Shown here: positions 48,746 to 60,853 of the stretch, piece by piece
How the letters are laid out: each line of letters opens with the position of its first letter
How positions within the stretch are numbered: the first letter of the stretch is position 1
Origin: Spinacia oleracea
Taxonomy: Eukaryota; Streptophyta; Magnoliopsida; Caryophyllales; Amaranthaceae
DNA: 64,000 bases
Direction of reading: 5' to 3'
NCBI RefSeq assembly: GCF_020520425.1
Contig: NC_079492.1
Span: forward strand, 109,155,157-109,219,156
Position numbers and translations under genes: made by a program
Notes under the pieces: model-generated
What the model saw: the letters and a program-made list of their open reading frames with translations, nothing else
What the model was told of the DNA's origin: nothing
The model's database searches: none

Positions 48746-49454
48746 GGGTGTGTTCTCTTCAACTTATAAGTCCTGAACTTATTTGAACTTATAGGAACTT
48801 CTATGAACTTATCTGAACTTATAGGACCTTATAGGAAATTATATGACTTTATTGGACCTTATAGGACCTTATAAGATCTTATTAAACCTTAGTAGACTTT
48901 AGTTAACGTTTATTATATTATTACTAAACTTTTAACCACTAGAATATTGAAAATATTTATCCAAAATTTATAATTTGATGATTGAAGCAATCAATTGATA
49001 ATATATATGTATCATTAATATTAAGAAACAAAATGTGTTACCTCTAAATATTTATAGGCGGTGTTGAAAAACGTTGTGATTACTAATACGTACATGTTAT
49101 TTGTTGTATGTCTCACCAAAAAGATCGTCAATTGATTTGTGATGTACACGTAATATTTAAAAGTAAGTTTTTCCCTTAAAATGATATTGATAATAATTAA
49201 TAATAACATATTAATTAATACTTACAAATAATTGATAATTATTAACTTCAATTAACGATCACAAAGAATTTTAATATAATAACATAAATATGATGTATTT
49301 AATATAACAACGCGAATAATCGTAATATACCTATTTTATTTAAGAACTTATAGAAACTTATACGACCTTATTGAAACTTATAAGACCTTATCTGAACTTA
49401 TCTTAATTTATAGGACCTGAAAATAAGGTCTTGTAAGTTGATGAGAACATGACC
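48746..49454. mobile_element. PIF/Harbinger-like MITE (GAACTTATAG-array type)
   Basis: Flanked by TAA (48743-48745, 49455-49457). Left end GGGTGTGTTCTCTTCAACTT; right end reversed GGTCATGTTCTCATCAACTT. Arrays of GAACTTATAGGAACTT / GGACCTTATA units lie inside both ends (48765-48895, 49345-49425), with an AT-rich core. It separates two coding blocks of the Helitron Rep gene. Confidence 0.82.
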
Positions 49455-49790
49455 TAAAGGTGCGAATATATTTTAGAAACAACATGGATTCATTTGCTTT
49501 TCGATGTGTATAATTTATAAAGTTCATATGGAGGATCATTTGTAGCAAGTGCAATTTTTTCATTAGAACAACAAAAGCCTTTTGGTTCGCGATGAAATTT
49601 CTTTGCACCACAATGACTACAACGTTTTGCCGGATACAAAACATAAACCTCGGTGGGAATAAAGTACTCATTAGTATATATATGACCTTGTTGTTTTATG
49701 CCTTTGCAAGCGTGTTCCCATTGAATTTGATCAAGTAACTTTGTAGCTTCAAGTGGTAAAGTGTTTGAAGTTGAACCTGCCACATATAAG

Positions 49791-50671
49791 ATTTTAAATT
49801 TTCATTTCTACGTAAATATATAAATAAAAGTACCTATATTAGTACAACAACTAACTAACTAACATGCATGTCTCAAAAATGTTGAAACGTGTAACCCATT
49901 TCTTCCCTTTAATTATTTCAATTTCAGCAATATTTTCACATCTTATTGTTTTTGCTTTTCCCCCAAAGATTGATTACCACTGTAAACAATTGTTCTAGTG
50001 CTGGTTTTTGAACATCATTTGTGCTTTGTCATTTATAGTTCCTTCTTTTTCCATATTTTTCTTGTTATGATAAGACTCTCTCTGTCTTTTCCTAATTTCC
50101 ATTATCTTCCTCCTGACAAATCAGCATACCATTTTCTCTTGTACTCGTTTAGTTTTAATGTTTTATCTGGAGGTATCGACATTCACAATTTATTTTCAAG
50201 ATTGATGGATAAATATACCGAGAGTGAAGTTATCAAGGAAAATACTATGCAACCAACAATCCCAAACCAATAAAAAATAGTGGGGGACACTGATCAAACA
50301 AATTAATGAACATAAACCGATATTTATTTACTTCTATAATATACATATAAAAAAGCAAAAAAGTAAGTTAAAGTTACAAAAATATATCAAATACTTGGTA
50401 CGTGTTATTCACGAGATTTTTAACACCAATGGCCTCAAGAGTACTATTCGATCAACAAAAAATTCATAATTCACATTATTTTCTTATTAGCTTGCAAAAT
50501 GGTAATAGCTTAACTTAATTTATTATCATATCTTTAGATTAATTTCTCAGTGAATCACATTCTAGACATCCATTTCATCAGTTTTATATAACGTACTACA
50601 TTTGGGAATTAATATTGGTTACAAGCCACCTCATAAGCATTATAGTGGATATCATGAATGGAAATTACCAT
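49791..50671. other. Spacer, probably Helitron 5' part
   Basis: No gene recognised. A 91-codon + frame at 49998-50273 has no known domain. The Helitron 5' end should lie to the right of 49783, but no convincing GA|T end was chosen. Confidence 0.35.
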
Positions 50672-51195
50672 TAGGGGTGTGCAACGATCCAGCCCCGACC
50701 GAAAATTGGACTGGACCAGACAAATGAATTTCAGTCCAGTCCTTGGTCCTTTAAAATATGCGATTTCGTGTTTTCAGTCCGGTCCGGACCGCTGACCTAA
50801 AATATAATTTTAAAAATGAAAATTTTAGATGGAGGAGTCCAACTTGTAACCCATGTACATTAATCTCCCCAACACAAAAAAAGACTTTGGATATTTTTTA
50901 TATGTCATTGGTTTTATCCCCATTATATCAAGCTTATGATGTGATGTATGAGATAATTAAAGAGTAATATAGGTTCTAAAAGATAAAATTGTAAAAACAA
51001 GTTGAGTTTAAGATTGTAAATCGCAAAAGTTAAAAAAAAAAAACGGTCCAACCAGGTCCAAAACCGGACCAGACTTGAATTTTCCCGTTTCGGATTATTT
51101 TCGGTCCGGTCCCCGATCCGTGAATTTTGAAAATTTTGGGGATCTAACCGGGTCCTGTCCGGTCCGATATGGTTTTGGACTTCTGCACACCCCTA
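50672..51195. mobile_element. hAT-like element with CCGGTCCGG array
   Basis: Inverted ends TAGGGGTGTGCA on both sides. Flanks ATTACCAT (50664-50671) and ATGACCAT (51196-51203) match at 7 of 8 bases. Subterminal GGTCCGGTCC, CGGACCG and AGTCCAGTCC repeats cluster at both ends. 524 bp, no coding capacity. Confidence 0.82.
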
Positions 51196-51203
51196 ATGAC
51201 CAT

Positions 51204-53059
51204 TAATCTTTGTAGACGAGGCTACATTTCATAGAGTATACTAAACTTGGGAAAATAATCAAATATATATAGACATAGTAATTATGGAATACGTTAGAAT
51301 CAAACTACATATAAAAATCTGAAAAAATGATCAACAATCAGGGAGACTAAGAATGCAATCATTATTTAAGTATTCTAACTATAAAGTTGATGTATATGCA
51401 AATAATTTTCTAAAATCTTGTGTTTCATATTTTGGTTGGGAACCGACACAAAGGAGTATAATTATCCTAATTTCCTCTAAACCTCGCATCCATCATATAA
51501 AGTGAAATCACTAAACCGTGGCTACACTTTTAAAACACACTACATTTACGTTCAGTCCATATTCAAAAACACTACAATATCCGTACACTTCTGTCCATAA
51601 AATTACTGCGAGCTCCAGTACCCATCATCTCATAGATACCAGGAAATTGCATCAATTCACATGCATACCTTTTCCCATCAAATTTCTTGTCAAAGACTCA
51701 GACAATCAAACAAAAAACCTTCGAAGAAACACCCCTTGCTAACCATATGCACATACAATTGCACTCCAAAACATATGCACATTAAGCAATCCCCAATAGC
51801 TTTTGGAGAGTTGGAGTGGTGGGGAGATGATGCATATTGCTGGGAAGATTACACCCGGAAATAAAAGTGTGGTATTGTTGTTTGTTGTCTGAGTCCTTAT
51901 TTCCCCACACCTTTTTTCATGCGACTATGACTAACCACCAAAGCATATACTTTACTATATAATGCCACCTAAAATATGACATTGTTACATTCTAGATTGT
52001 CCAGAAAACATTATATTGTAGGGCTTATATCATGATGCTGACTGCAACCCAAAGAGGGTCCTTTTAAATCAGATATGACAACCAATATTTCAGGCAATAC
52101 ATTTCAGAACCAGGCAAAAACTTAAGCATGCATGTATTATTCAAAACAAATTAAAGGAGTAAAATGCTATATCATGGAGTAAAATGCTCCCACGACTTAC
52201 ATATATGCGTTTGACATATCTATTACAGGTTAACCACTTGTAAAAATACGTTGTTGAGCAGTAAATCATGATAATTTATAAATTCCGCACCAGTAACATG
52301 CGTTATATAAAATGGATACTTTAAAACACAAATAAAGTACTTTATGACACTTAAAAGATTCTATATCTAGCAGCTGCTAATATTTTAGTAGATTTTTTTA
52401 TAGCTAGATGCTCATAGCTCAACAAAGAAGCGGTAAACACCTTCATACTCAATTCCTATAGGCAACCGCCCATACACACCACCACCGCTTCTCCCTCCCT
52501 CCTTCATCTACAAAGACACCACACAGACCTTACTTTCACACAACAAGCACCACTCATATCGTATTTGGATGTTCAACTACCACCGCCACCATCGTTCCAA
52601 AATCGAAGGCAAACTCCATCTCTTCCATGGACGATATGACGCCATCGTCGCATAGAGTATATTTATATGTATATATCTTTTACCTTGAAACCACCTAGCA
52701 ATCTCTCTAGTACCATGGTGGTACCGCCTAGAATTCCTGGTGGTACCTAAATCACACCTTGTCCATGTCCGTGACCGTATTCATATTGAGGTTATTCACA
52801 AAATTAAAAAAAGGAAAAATTGTCAGAAAAAACCTTATAATATAAGTTTTTGTGAGAAAAAACCTTATAAAAAATCTGGCATATATAATAAACTTTTAAA
52901 AAAATTATTTGCAAAATGAAAACCGAAGTCATAATCCGGCGTTGACTATTTTAATATTTTCTCTTCTTTTCACCCCAATTAACCTTAATTATTGTTCTTC
53001 CTTCTCATTGAACCTTATTCATTCTCTCTCTCTTTGTAGATAGCCTGCACATCACTCAA
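51204..53059. other. Intergenic; weak coding hints only
   Basis: Two overlapping + frames at 51518-51864 lie after a TATA-like CATATAAAG (51495). The first starts MATLLKHTTF and is Ser/Thr-rich like a plastid transit peptide; the second ends FGELEWWGDDAYCWEDYTRK. I do not recognise either and no exon partner was found. The stretch 52440-52620 is CACCACC-rich. Confidence 0.3.
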
Positions 53060-53067
53060 ATCCCTGC

Positions 53068-53595
53068 TAGAGGTGTGCAAAAATATCCGATCCGTTTGAT
53101 CCGATCCGAAAATCCGATGATCCGATCCGAAATTCCGGATATCCGATCTGGTTTTAAGATTTCGCATATTTCGAATCGGATATCCCGAAAAAAAATCGGA
53201 GTTTCGGGTCGCATTCAGATCAATATTTTTTCATTTCGGGTATCCAAAATATCCGAAATATTTCATTTTTAAAGTAACAATAGAAAAATCTGATAATCCG
53301 ATACAAACTTTTGGATATCCGATTCGATTTGTAGGTTTCGGATATTTCGGATCGGATATCCGAAATAATTTAGTTTAATAAGTGATTTTTTTTCTTTATT
53401 TTTTAAAATTCGGTTAGTTTTCGTGTTTTCGAATATCCGTTCGAAAAACCCGGATATCCGAAACTTTTGGATCGGATTCAGATCACATTTTCCCGATCCG
53501 AAAAATTTTCAGATCACATTTTCCCGATCCGAAAATTTTGGATATCCAAAATTTCGGATCGGATTGGATCCGATATCCGAAATTGAACACCCCTA
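53068..53595. mobile_element. hAT-like element with ATCCGATCCG / GATATCCGAA array
   Basis: Ends TAGAGGTGTGCAA and, reversed, TAGGGGTGTTCAA. Perfect 8-bp duplication ATCCCTGC (53060-53067, 53596-53603). Nearly the whole interior is degenerate TCCGATCCG, GGATATCCGA and TTTCGGATAT units. Same terminal type as the element at 50672. Non-coding. Confidence 0.9.
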
Positions 53596-53603
53596 ATCCC
53601 TGC

Positions 53604-55299
53604 AATTTCTTCCTATTTTTGCAGTTTAAGCACTTCTCACATCAATTGAAGACAACTCGACTGAGATAAAGTAAGAATCCCTCTTTAATTTCTGCTATTT
53701 TTTTTTCGAAATTGTCAATTGTAGATAAAGTTAGGGTTTCCCCCCCAAACTTCATGTTTTCCCTAATTTTGCTCAAATTTTACACAGATTTGCATGAATC
53801 GTGGCTTCCATTAAACATATGAAGTATGGGTGTGGTTTTTCTTTGAACTTCATGCGGTCAGGAATGTCATTGGGATCATGATGGATTTTTGGATCGGAAG
53901 GACTTCTTTTAAAAACTCAAGTAACAATGCTTTTATGTATGTTGGGAAACACGTCGACGACTCGAGGACATTCATCTACTACTACATTGCAAACTATGCT
54001 CCCGTTCACTTGGCTTATCAAGTACGAATTATTTGTAAAACTGTGAGGAAGAACTATCACGCTACATATTCTGTCTTCCAATGGTGTCAATGATATCAAA
54101 TGGAAGGTGTATGAGAAGCTGCAACTTTCTTACTAACCATATTTCCTTCCAAGGGAGAAAGCTCATTACTGGCTATGACACTTAATGTGGCTTGATTAGG
54201 GATGAATTTAGTTGTAGTGTTGTTGACTTTGTTGTTATTAGTGTCATGGTTGTTGATAATAATAGGAGCAATAGGAAGCTTTTGATGTTTGTTTGCGTTA
54301 AGATTGCAATAAGAACGGAGAAGCATTTGAAAAATTTGTAATGAAATTGGTTTTTTAATGGAAGTTCAGTTTTTTTGAAACATTAATTTCTATTCCGTTT
54401 TCTTTCTAGCTTATGATGTATAAATAACCAAATTAAGACAATACAACAAACACTAAGCTAACACCCTCAAGAGTCAACATTGGTTAGTTGACTTAAACAG
54501 AGAGAACCGTACACCGGAGATGACATATAATAATTACTCAACTAATACTAGTACATATTACTACGCGTAGAACTCAAATAATGCAAATGATCCAAGGAGG
54601 GGTAGCATCTGATATAAGGAGTAGAACAGAAACTAGTACTCGATGTGGCTTGATATTTTGATATAAGCTTTTCGTATTCCTTGTGTTCTCTTGCTACCCT
54701 TCTTGCTCAACAAACACTGAAAAAAATAAAGAGTGCTCATAACTGGTAACAAGACATTGTAAGTGTGCAATATCTATAGTCTATATAGACCTAAGGAACA
54801 TCAGGGGGAATAAATTATCAAAGGATGACATTTTTTTTTGAGAAATATCAAACTAGCAGGGGGTTAAATGAACTATTGAGCAACAAATAGGCTGCCAACA
54901 GACCAACAAAACCAGGAGACTAGCAATACCTGATACTAGCAGTCAAAAGACTTAACCTGATACTTATGGAAACCAGAACCTGCTGCTTACATAAACCAGG
55001 ATCATCTCAATCGAAGCAGAAAATAATAAATTACATATTACTCTTAGGCTAAAATAACAAAAACAATGTTATCAAAGATCGAAACGTACCCATCGACAAA
55101 ATTTAAAGGTTCCAAACCCACCAATTTAAATAGTTGGTTTATAGAACACCATATAAAACCCAAGTTGTACATGACAACTCAAGTTACAACCTTCAAAATG
55201 CATCTCAAAAATGGCTAGAACAATTTCATAAGTTAATGAGTTCCTAACTTAGCTACAATCCTACAACATTAGCTATATTTAACTACCAAGATCAGACTA
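53604..55299. other. Intergenic, nothing firmly recognised
   Basis: A 87-codon + frame at 53830-54093 and a minus frame at 54096-54326 show no known domain. The left end of the MULE at 55.3-58.1 kb should fall here, but no terminal repeat was found because its partner is displaced beyond the Gypsy element. Confidence 0.35.
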
Positions 55300-58065
55300 T
55301 GAGAGTGGTTGAGGATATGATGCTGAGGATGAGGCTTGTGATGCTTGTACAGTAGTAAGAACAACACTTGTTTTTGGGATAGACTTAGGTCTTCCCCCTG
55401 GTTTAGGGGAAGAGGGTTGCAAGGGTGGTTGTTTACATCTAGTCTTGTAATGCCCAAACCCACCACACCTGCTGCACTTATTTGTCTTATTTTCTCTCTT
55501 TACTAGTCTCACCATTTTCTTGATTCCTATTCTTCTTGCTTGGCCTTCCTGGCATCTTTCTGTACGGAGGAAGTCTTGGTTGTGGATAAGGAGAAACTTC
55601 CCATTGGTTTTCTCCGGGATTAACTTTGAATATAGGTGTGCAAGTTGTTGCGTATGTGTTGACATGGTAAGCTTGATGGACAAAATCTTCATAGTTGAGT
55701 CTTTGGGTTATGCATGCCAATGCATGCCAACATGGTATCCCAATTAGACTCCATTTATAGCCACCACGAACCTTGTTCTCCAAATTAACCACAAATGTAT
55801 CATTGTCATGATCCACCTCAAACTCGTGTAAATCAGCTTGTCTAATGTGCATGTTTGTAACTTGTTCAAGACCCTTGTGAATCATTTTTACTACAGACGA
55901 CAGGATATCCCCATATTTTTTTTAATACATCCCTTTTTGCACCACACCTCTGTATAAAATATCTTCTAATCCACTCCATCAATTGTAGGATTGGTTTGGC
56001 CCTTGCTTCTCTCAATACATTGTTAAAACTTTCACAACAATTATTGATAAGCATGCCTGTAGGGGAATACAGTTAAACATAATAACATGTGCGGAAACAA
56101 TCCCCAAAGCCAGGAAGCATGTATAAAGCACATATTAAGCAGACTTACGTTAGAAGCGTGTTTTCCACAAATTGTCAACGAACACGAACTTAGAACTCCA
56201 CTTTTTGTTCCTCTACTTGGTTTACCGACACGATCAGATCCGTCTTGATTATCGTAGCTTAGACAATCGATCAAGAGTTTTGCTTTTTGGGATGAACACA
56301 CTTTGGAGGCATAGAGAGAATTAGGGTTCTCTATGACTCTAGGGTTTGTGTGTAACTGAATTGTGTTGTGTTGGAAAAGGGGTTAGAAGGTTATTAACAT
56401 AACCTTACTAACCGACCAAGCCATAAGGCAAGGCCGGCCAGCAAGCCCGCGCAAGAGCACACGAGCACGCACAACGAGCTGGGCCGTGGGCCGCGCTGCT
56501 GCTACTGTGTTGTTGCCTTGGCCCGCGCGCACACACACGCATCTGCTCGGCCATGGGCCAGCACTGCTGTGTCGTGGCCTTGCTTGCGTGCCTAGCGCGC
56601 CCATGGGCCTTGAGTGCTTCGTGCACTCGGCTCGTGGGCCGCTCTTCGTATTCGCGATTAATATATTTCCGATATATTATTTATCGTTTCGTATACGACG
56701 AATCACCGTCGTACGATATGATTTATTCGTTTCGCCTAGCTTACGAATATTCGCGATACGATATACGATTCCGATGCAAGGTCGTATCGTATAATACGTT
56801 TTCCAACTAATTCCCGAAAAGCTATTAAATGAATTTCCGATTCATTTAATCCGGTGATCTGTTACGTGTCATTGGTGTGACCTTGTAGGTTCAGTCAAGA
56901 GTAAGCTGTGAGCTTAATATTCATTAGAACTCACTGATCGGAAGCATTGCTCCAGCTAGCTGTTCCGATCACTTGATCTCACTGAATTAATTGTTCGCAA
57001 TTAATCTGAACCTTGGTATTAGACTTAATGCACCTTGGGTGAAGGACATATTTCCTTCAATGCCAGACTTTGATGCACTAGTAAATTCATGCCTTGACCA
57101 ATGACAAGCAGGGATTGCAACCAAATATTTGAAAGCTTCAACATTCAAACTCTTTATTGCTTGCATGTGAGTGTTGAAATGATGTTGAATGACAAACATA
57201 AGCAAGTTTACTTAAGCCTTTTTTAATTATTCTATGCACATATAACATGCTTAAACAAAAAAAAAAATGAAAAAAAAAATTATATACACATTGGTTGAAG
57301 ATCTAGTGGCCTTCCAAAATGCTCCTTATAAATCACTCCGGGAAACTTTTTCTTGAAAATTTCCCAAATATGTATACAACAATATCTCGTGTCTGCATTT
57401 GGCACTACTGTGTTGAACACATCAAGTAACCCCTACAAAAAAAAAGATCAAGTAGTTTAACAGAATATCACTTGTTTAACATAAATAAGGAAAATTTTGA
57501 AGTGAAAGTTTATGAAATGCAAACCTTTTGCCTATCAGACATATAAGTAAAATCTTCTTTCTCGTGAACCCATGTCCAGAGGATGCCACATAAGCTATGT
57601 CTCGCACTAACAAATCCAAAAACCATGTCCAAGTTCCAGAGTTCTCTATCTCCACAACAACCCATGCAACTGGGAAGATGTTGTTGTTGCCATCCTTCCC
57701 GACTGTTGTTAACAACACACTTGGATATGGCCATCTCAAATGACATCCATCTACCCCCAAGATAGGCCCACAACCAGCCATAAAACCCTCTTTACATGCC
57801 TACACACAGATGTACATCCTCTGAAATGTAGGATGTGGACTATCAGCATCATAAACCTTCACCTTAACCGTGCTCCTTGGGTTGTACTTCTGTATAGCAG
57901 CTACATAATCCCAAACTCTTTTGTATTCCATATAAGCATCCCCAAATATCATTCTATGAGCGATCTTCTTATCATTATATGCTCTATAGTACCTAATTTC
58001 AGCCTTTACCTATCTTCTAGCAATTCTCATGAAAACCATTATTTTCCAAGAAGGGTCGTATCTCC
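55300..58065 (-). pseudogene. Second MULE transposase (mudrA-like), broken
   Basis: In minus-strand order: 58065-57790, KYNPRSTVKVKVYDADS, with two stops. 57781-57530, the DDE core GCGPILGVDGCHL (first Asp), KDGNNNIFPVAWVVVEIEN and, after a frameshift, FTYMSDRQK (second Asp). An intron follows (about 57434-57527), then GLLDVFNTVVPNADTRYCC, another intron, and FNTHMQAIKSLNVEAFKYL. After an inserted LTR (56059-57059) comes NNCCESFNNVLREARA with the third acidic residue. 55885-55490 is a SWIM-like part (GIPCWHAL) that lacks the usual first CxC pair, and then a CCHC knuckle (CSRCGGFGHYKTRC). The 5' end is cut by the Gypsy LTR at 58066. Dead copy, of a different subfamily from the 15-20 kb element. 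Confidence 0.88.
56059..57059 (-). mobile_element. Solo LTR, 1001 bp, with perfect duplication
   Basis: On the minus strand it starts TGAAGGAAATATGTCC and ends CCCCTACA. The 5-bp duplication ATGCC is perfect (56054-56058 and 57060-57064). It contains AAGGTTCAGATTAATTGCGA, a TGAGATCAAGTGATCGGAAC segment and CGATACGATATACG-like repeats. No internal region or second LTR. Inserted within the MULE transposase coding region, between SASKSG and NNCCESFN. Confidence 0.93.
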
Positions 58066-59220
58066 TGTAACGCCCCGACTTCTAATCAATTTTATTGAGT
58101 TAATTAATCTATAATTAGCAGCGGAATCCTAATTTAGTCGGTGCGTCACATGCCGTACCTCTCTATTGAGAGATACAAGGCGCATAATTCAATATTAAAG
58201 TAAACTAATATTAATGAAACAAAAGACTCGTGATATTAACTAAATTGTCATAATACAAACCGTAAAAATTCTTAGAATTAAAGCTAGAGTTTTAGTACAT
58301 AATTAACTACTAAGTTTATTTATTCAACTTAAATAACCTTGCTTTAACGGATACGTCCTCACCACTAATCCATCCCGTTGTCCTCTTCGGTACCTAAAAC
58401 CAAAAGCAATATCATGAGCCGAGGCCCAGTAACAACTACCCTAACAACGTAAATTCATTTCAATTCATTTTATTTGCAAACAGAAGAAGAGTAGAATATT
58501 GTAAAACCTTTTTGCAAATCATTTCATAAAATCTTTTGCAATTCAAGATAAACAATAAGATGAAATATAATAGTTTTGCATTATATTATTTAAAACATTC
58601 ATTCATGGTTACTGGCGAGTATGAACAGAATGTAGGACGTCTCCCACCAGATCGTACCATCATAATCAGACAGAAACAGACGTTACCCATTATGGGGTAG
58701 CGAGGTACGAGGGTACGTGCACGACCATAATCAGAATCAGAACAGAACAGAACAGATCAAATACTGCCAGAACCTTGTCTTTTACTTTTCATTATCATGT
58801 TTCGTTTCTTATTCATGGGTTGACAGAATAACATTTCATAATCATAAATCATGCTTCGCAAATCTCATAAAAATCATAATTGAAATAAAAGAGAATCCCA
58901 CAATCCAAACAAGAATCATCTTATAAACATGGTTGTAAATCATACAACATTTCTCAAATTCATAAATCATTTCCATAAACGCATTATGAAGGGGATTGTG
59001 GGTGTTAACAATAGATGTTACCTCAACCACTATTAGCACTCGTTTTCCTTACTTTCGATGAGCCGTTCTTCTTGAGCTCCAAGGACCTCTTCTTGTTTAT
59101 TAAATAATTAATATTAGTAACTCGATTGAATTAATAAAACGACTTATAAAATAAAATTTTCTTTTTAACTTTTCGAAAAACGTTAATTATAAAATAATTA
59201 ATAGAAGTACTTTTATATTC

Positions 59221-59260
<40 letters not shown>

Positions 59261-60674
59261 TAATAATAATAATAATAATAATAATATCGTTAAAATTTAT
59301 ATTTCAATAACAACGACTTTATTAAATAATTAAAGTAACTTCAAAACACAAAAAAATAATTAAAACGTTATAATCTAAATAGAAACGAAAACGAAAAATA
59401 AAAATAGAATAGCAAAAATATAGCAATAAATAAATAAGGCTTTAGAAAATGAGAATGGGCCAACTTACTCTTTAATGGGTCAAGGGAATATGAACTTGGG
59501 TCCTTTAAATTTACTATTTTGTTTTTAAAGACCATATGTTGGTCTTGTTTACAGAGAAAAGGCACGAGGAAAGGAGGAGGGGAAGGGGGAGTTGCGTGAG
59601 GTTGGTGCGCAGCTTGGGCTGGGGTGGCGTCGGTTTTGCAGGTGGCAAGGAGGGAGGTGGCCGCGGGTTTTTGGTGGTGGTGGTTTCCGGTGGGCTGCAG
59701 CGAGAAGGGAGGGGAGAGAAGGGGGCCGCAAAAGAGGAACGAAGACAGAGGGAGGAGTGGGCGACGGGAAGAGGAGGGAGGACGCCGAGCAGGAGGGCGG
59801 CGAGGTGGCTAGACGCCGGTGCGAGGCCGCCTTCAGGTGGCCGGCGGTGGTCGGTGGTTGTAAAAGCAGGGAGTTTTTAATTTGATTTTTAAATGAATTT
59901 TCTTGAATTTAAACTTGCTGAAATTTTGAGGATGGGTTTGCAATCGATTTGTGAATTGAATTGAGTAAATTCTTGCTCTATTTATAGGTGAAATGGTGTG
60001 AGAAATCAGATTGAAAATCAAATTTGATTGGATGATTTGGGTGGTGATTCTTGTGGAGGAGAAGGTTGGTGATGGTGTTTGGATTGATGGGTTACACATA
60101 GAAGAAGATGAGCAGTGGATTTGCAACTTGCAAGAAGCTTCCATGGATGTATGATGATGAACATGGTGATGATGGTGAAGAAGATGATGATGCGTGATGT
60201 TTGATGATGGTGGTGTTGAGATTTTTGTTTCCCTTTTTCTTCTGGGTTTAAAATTCTGATTTAGGATGGCATTTTGATGGGCTTGAATGGCTTATTTGTT
60301 TGGGCTTGACTATGTAATGTTGAAACAATTGACCCAATTAATTAGAACAAGTTTTAGAAAAATAATTGCTCGTATCAAATTACCACGAATTAAGTTTTAA
60401 AATCATAATTTCATAAATAGATATAAAAATAATTAATCATAATATCAATAATGAATATAAATTAATATAATTTATAAAATATTAAAATCGATTAAAACAA
60501 TAGCTTAGTAAATCGATAAATTATAACGTAATCCAAAACGTTTTAATAATATAATAATAACCGAAAGAATAAATATAAACGAAATTTATTTCACTCGTTT
60601 TAAAAAGAATTTCAAAATTTCGAATTAAGACTAATTGTTATTAATAAATATGTTTTAAAATATGGGGTATTACA
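58066..60674 (-). repeat. Gypsy 3' LTR, 2609 bp
   Basis: Minus-strand start TGTAATACCCCATATTTT and end GTCGGGGCGTTACA. An (AAT)n run lies at 59222-59286 and a GC-rich stretch at 59560-59860. Long frames in the GC-rich stretch are antisense or LTR sequence and are not called as genes. Confidence 0.9.
59222..59286. repeat. (AAT)n microsatellite in the LTR
   Basis: TAATAATAA run with one interruption (AACAAT). Confidence 0.97.
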
Positions 60675-60690
60675 TCCTTACCCCCTTAGA
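60675..60690 (-). promoter_or_regulatory. Polypurine tract
   Basis: TCTAAGGGGGTAAGGA on the minus strand directly before the 3' LTR; primes plus-strand DNA synthesis in LTR retrotransposons. The nearby GTTTCGAGGACGAAAC palindrome is typical of this Gypsy group. Confidence 0.85.
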
Positions 60691-60853
60691 AAAAGTTTCG
60701 TCCTCGAAACTTGGAGCTTAGAAGAACTTGCATCAATAACGGTGCACCAGATTAGTTATACTTCCAAAATATTCATTTTCAATATATAAGCACAAACAAT
60801 TTAGTATATTCAATCAAGGTCGTTCATACATTAATGCTTATTATACCTATCAT

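Larger units (their letters stand above)
42362..49783 (-). pseudogene. Helitron Rep/helicase (RepHel) gene, fragmented
   Basis: Minus-strand pieces appear in the expected order. 49783-49490: zinc-binding N-terminus (RCSHCGAKKFHREPKGFCCS). 48413-48222: VYNLPTTSQIVGIWTG and YYGCYDPLQYPILFPYG. About 47900-47600: GGPRDM and QRFGRSGIF pieces in shifted frames. About 47475-47225: Rep HUH motif (LPHAHFLIIL) and ELPYQNEYP. 47246-47000: NPYLLAKFDYHINVEICST and the Tyr motif YLYKYVY. 46740-46450: EGERYYLRILLNRIGTPTFYDD. 45088-44880: helicase region with DEA. 43370-43255: GGGFHQVLPVIPKTSKEEL. 43062-42778: FLNSLTPNGLPP and CPIMLLRNIDP. 42607-42362: TTNKTQGQTLDYATIYLSR and GHLYVAPSR. Stops, frameshifts and four nested insertions break it. 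It once nicked, unwound and rolled the element during transposition. Confidence 0.88.
38537..49790 (-). mobile_element. Large decayed autonomous Helitron (Rep/helicase plus RPA1), multiply invaded
   Basis: The minus-strand 3' end is a perfect hairpin (ACGTGC-AAT-GCACGT, + 38549-38563), 8-12 bases before CTAG followed by T (38536-38540). Upstream on the same strand lie an RPA1-like gene remnant and a Rep/PIF1-like helicase gene remnant, the standard content of plant Helitrons. The 5' TC end was not found and lies right of 49783, so the right limit is only the end of recognisable coding DNA. Joining the 38537 terminus to this gene set is inference from orientation and order. Confidence 0.6.

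Noticed and set aside
51518-51864. Possible plastid-targeted small protein
   Set aside because: Two overlapping frames, no recognised family and no continuation; noted in the gap description only.
56383-56810. GC-rich frames on both strands
   Set aside because: Internal to the solo LTR at 56059-57059.
59536-59885. Arg/Gly-rich frames of about 60-114 codons
   Set aside because: They fall in the GC-rich block of the Gypsy LTR, with overlapping frames on both strands and no domain.
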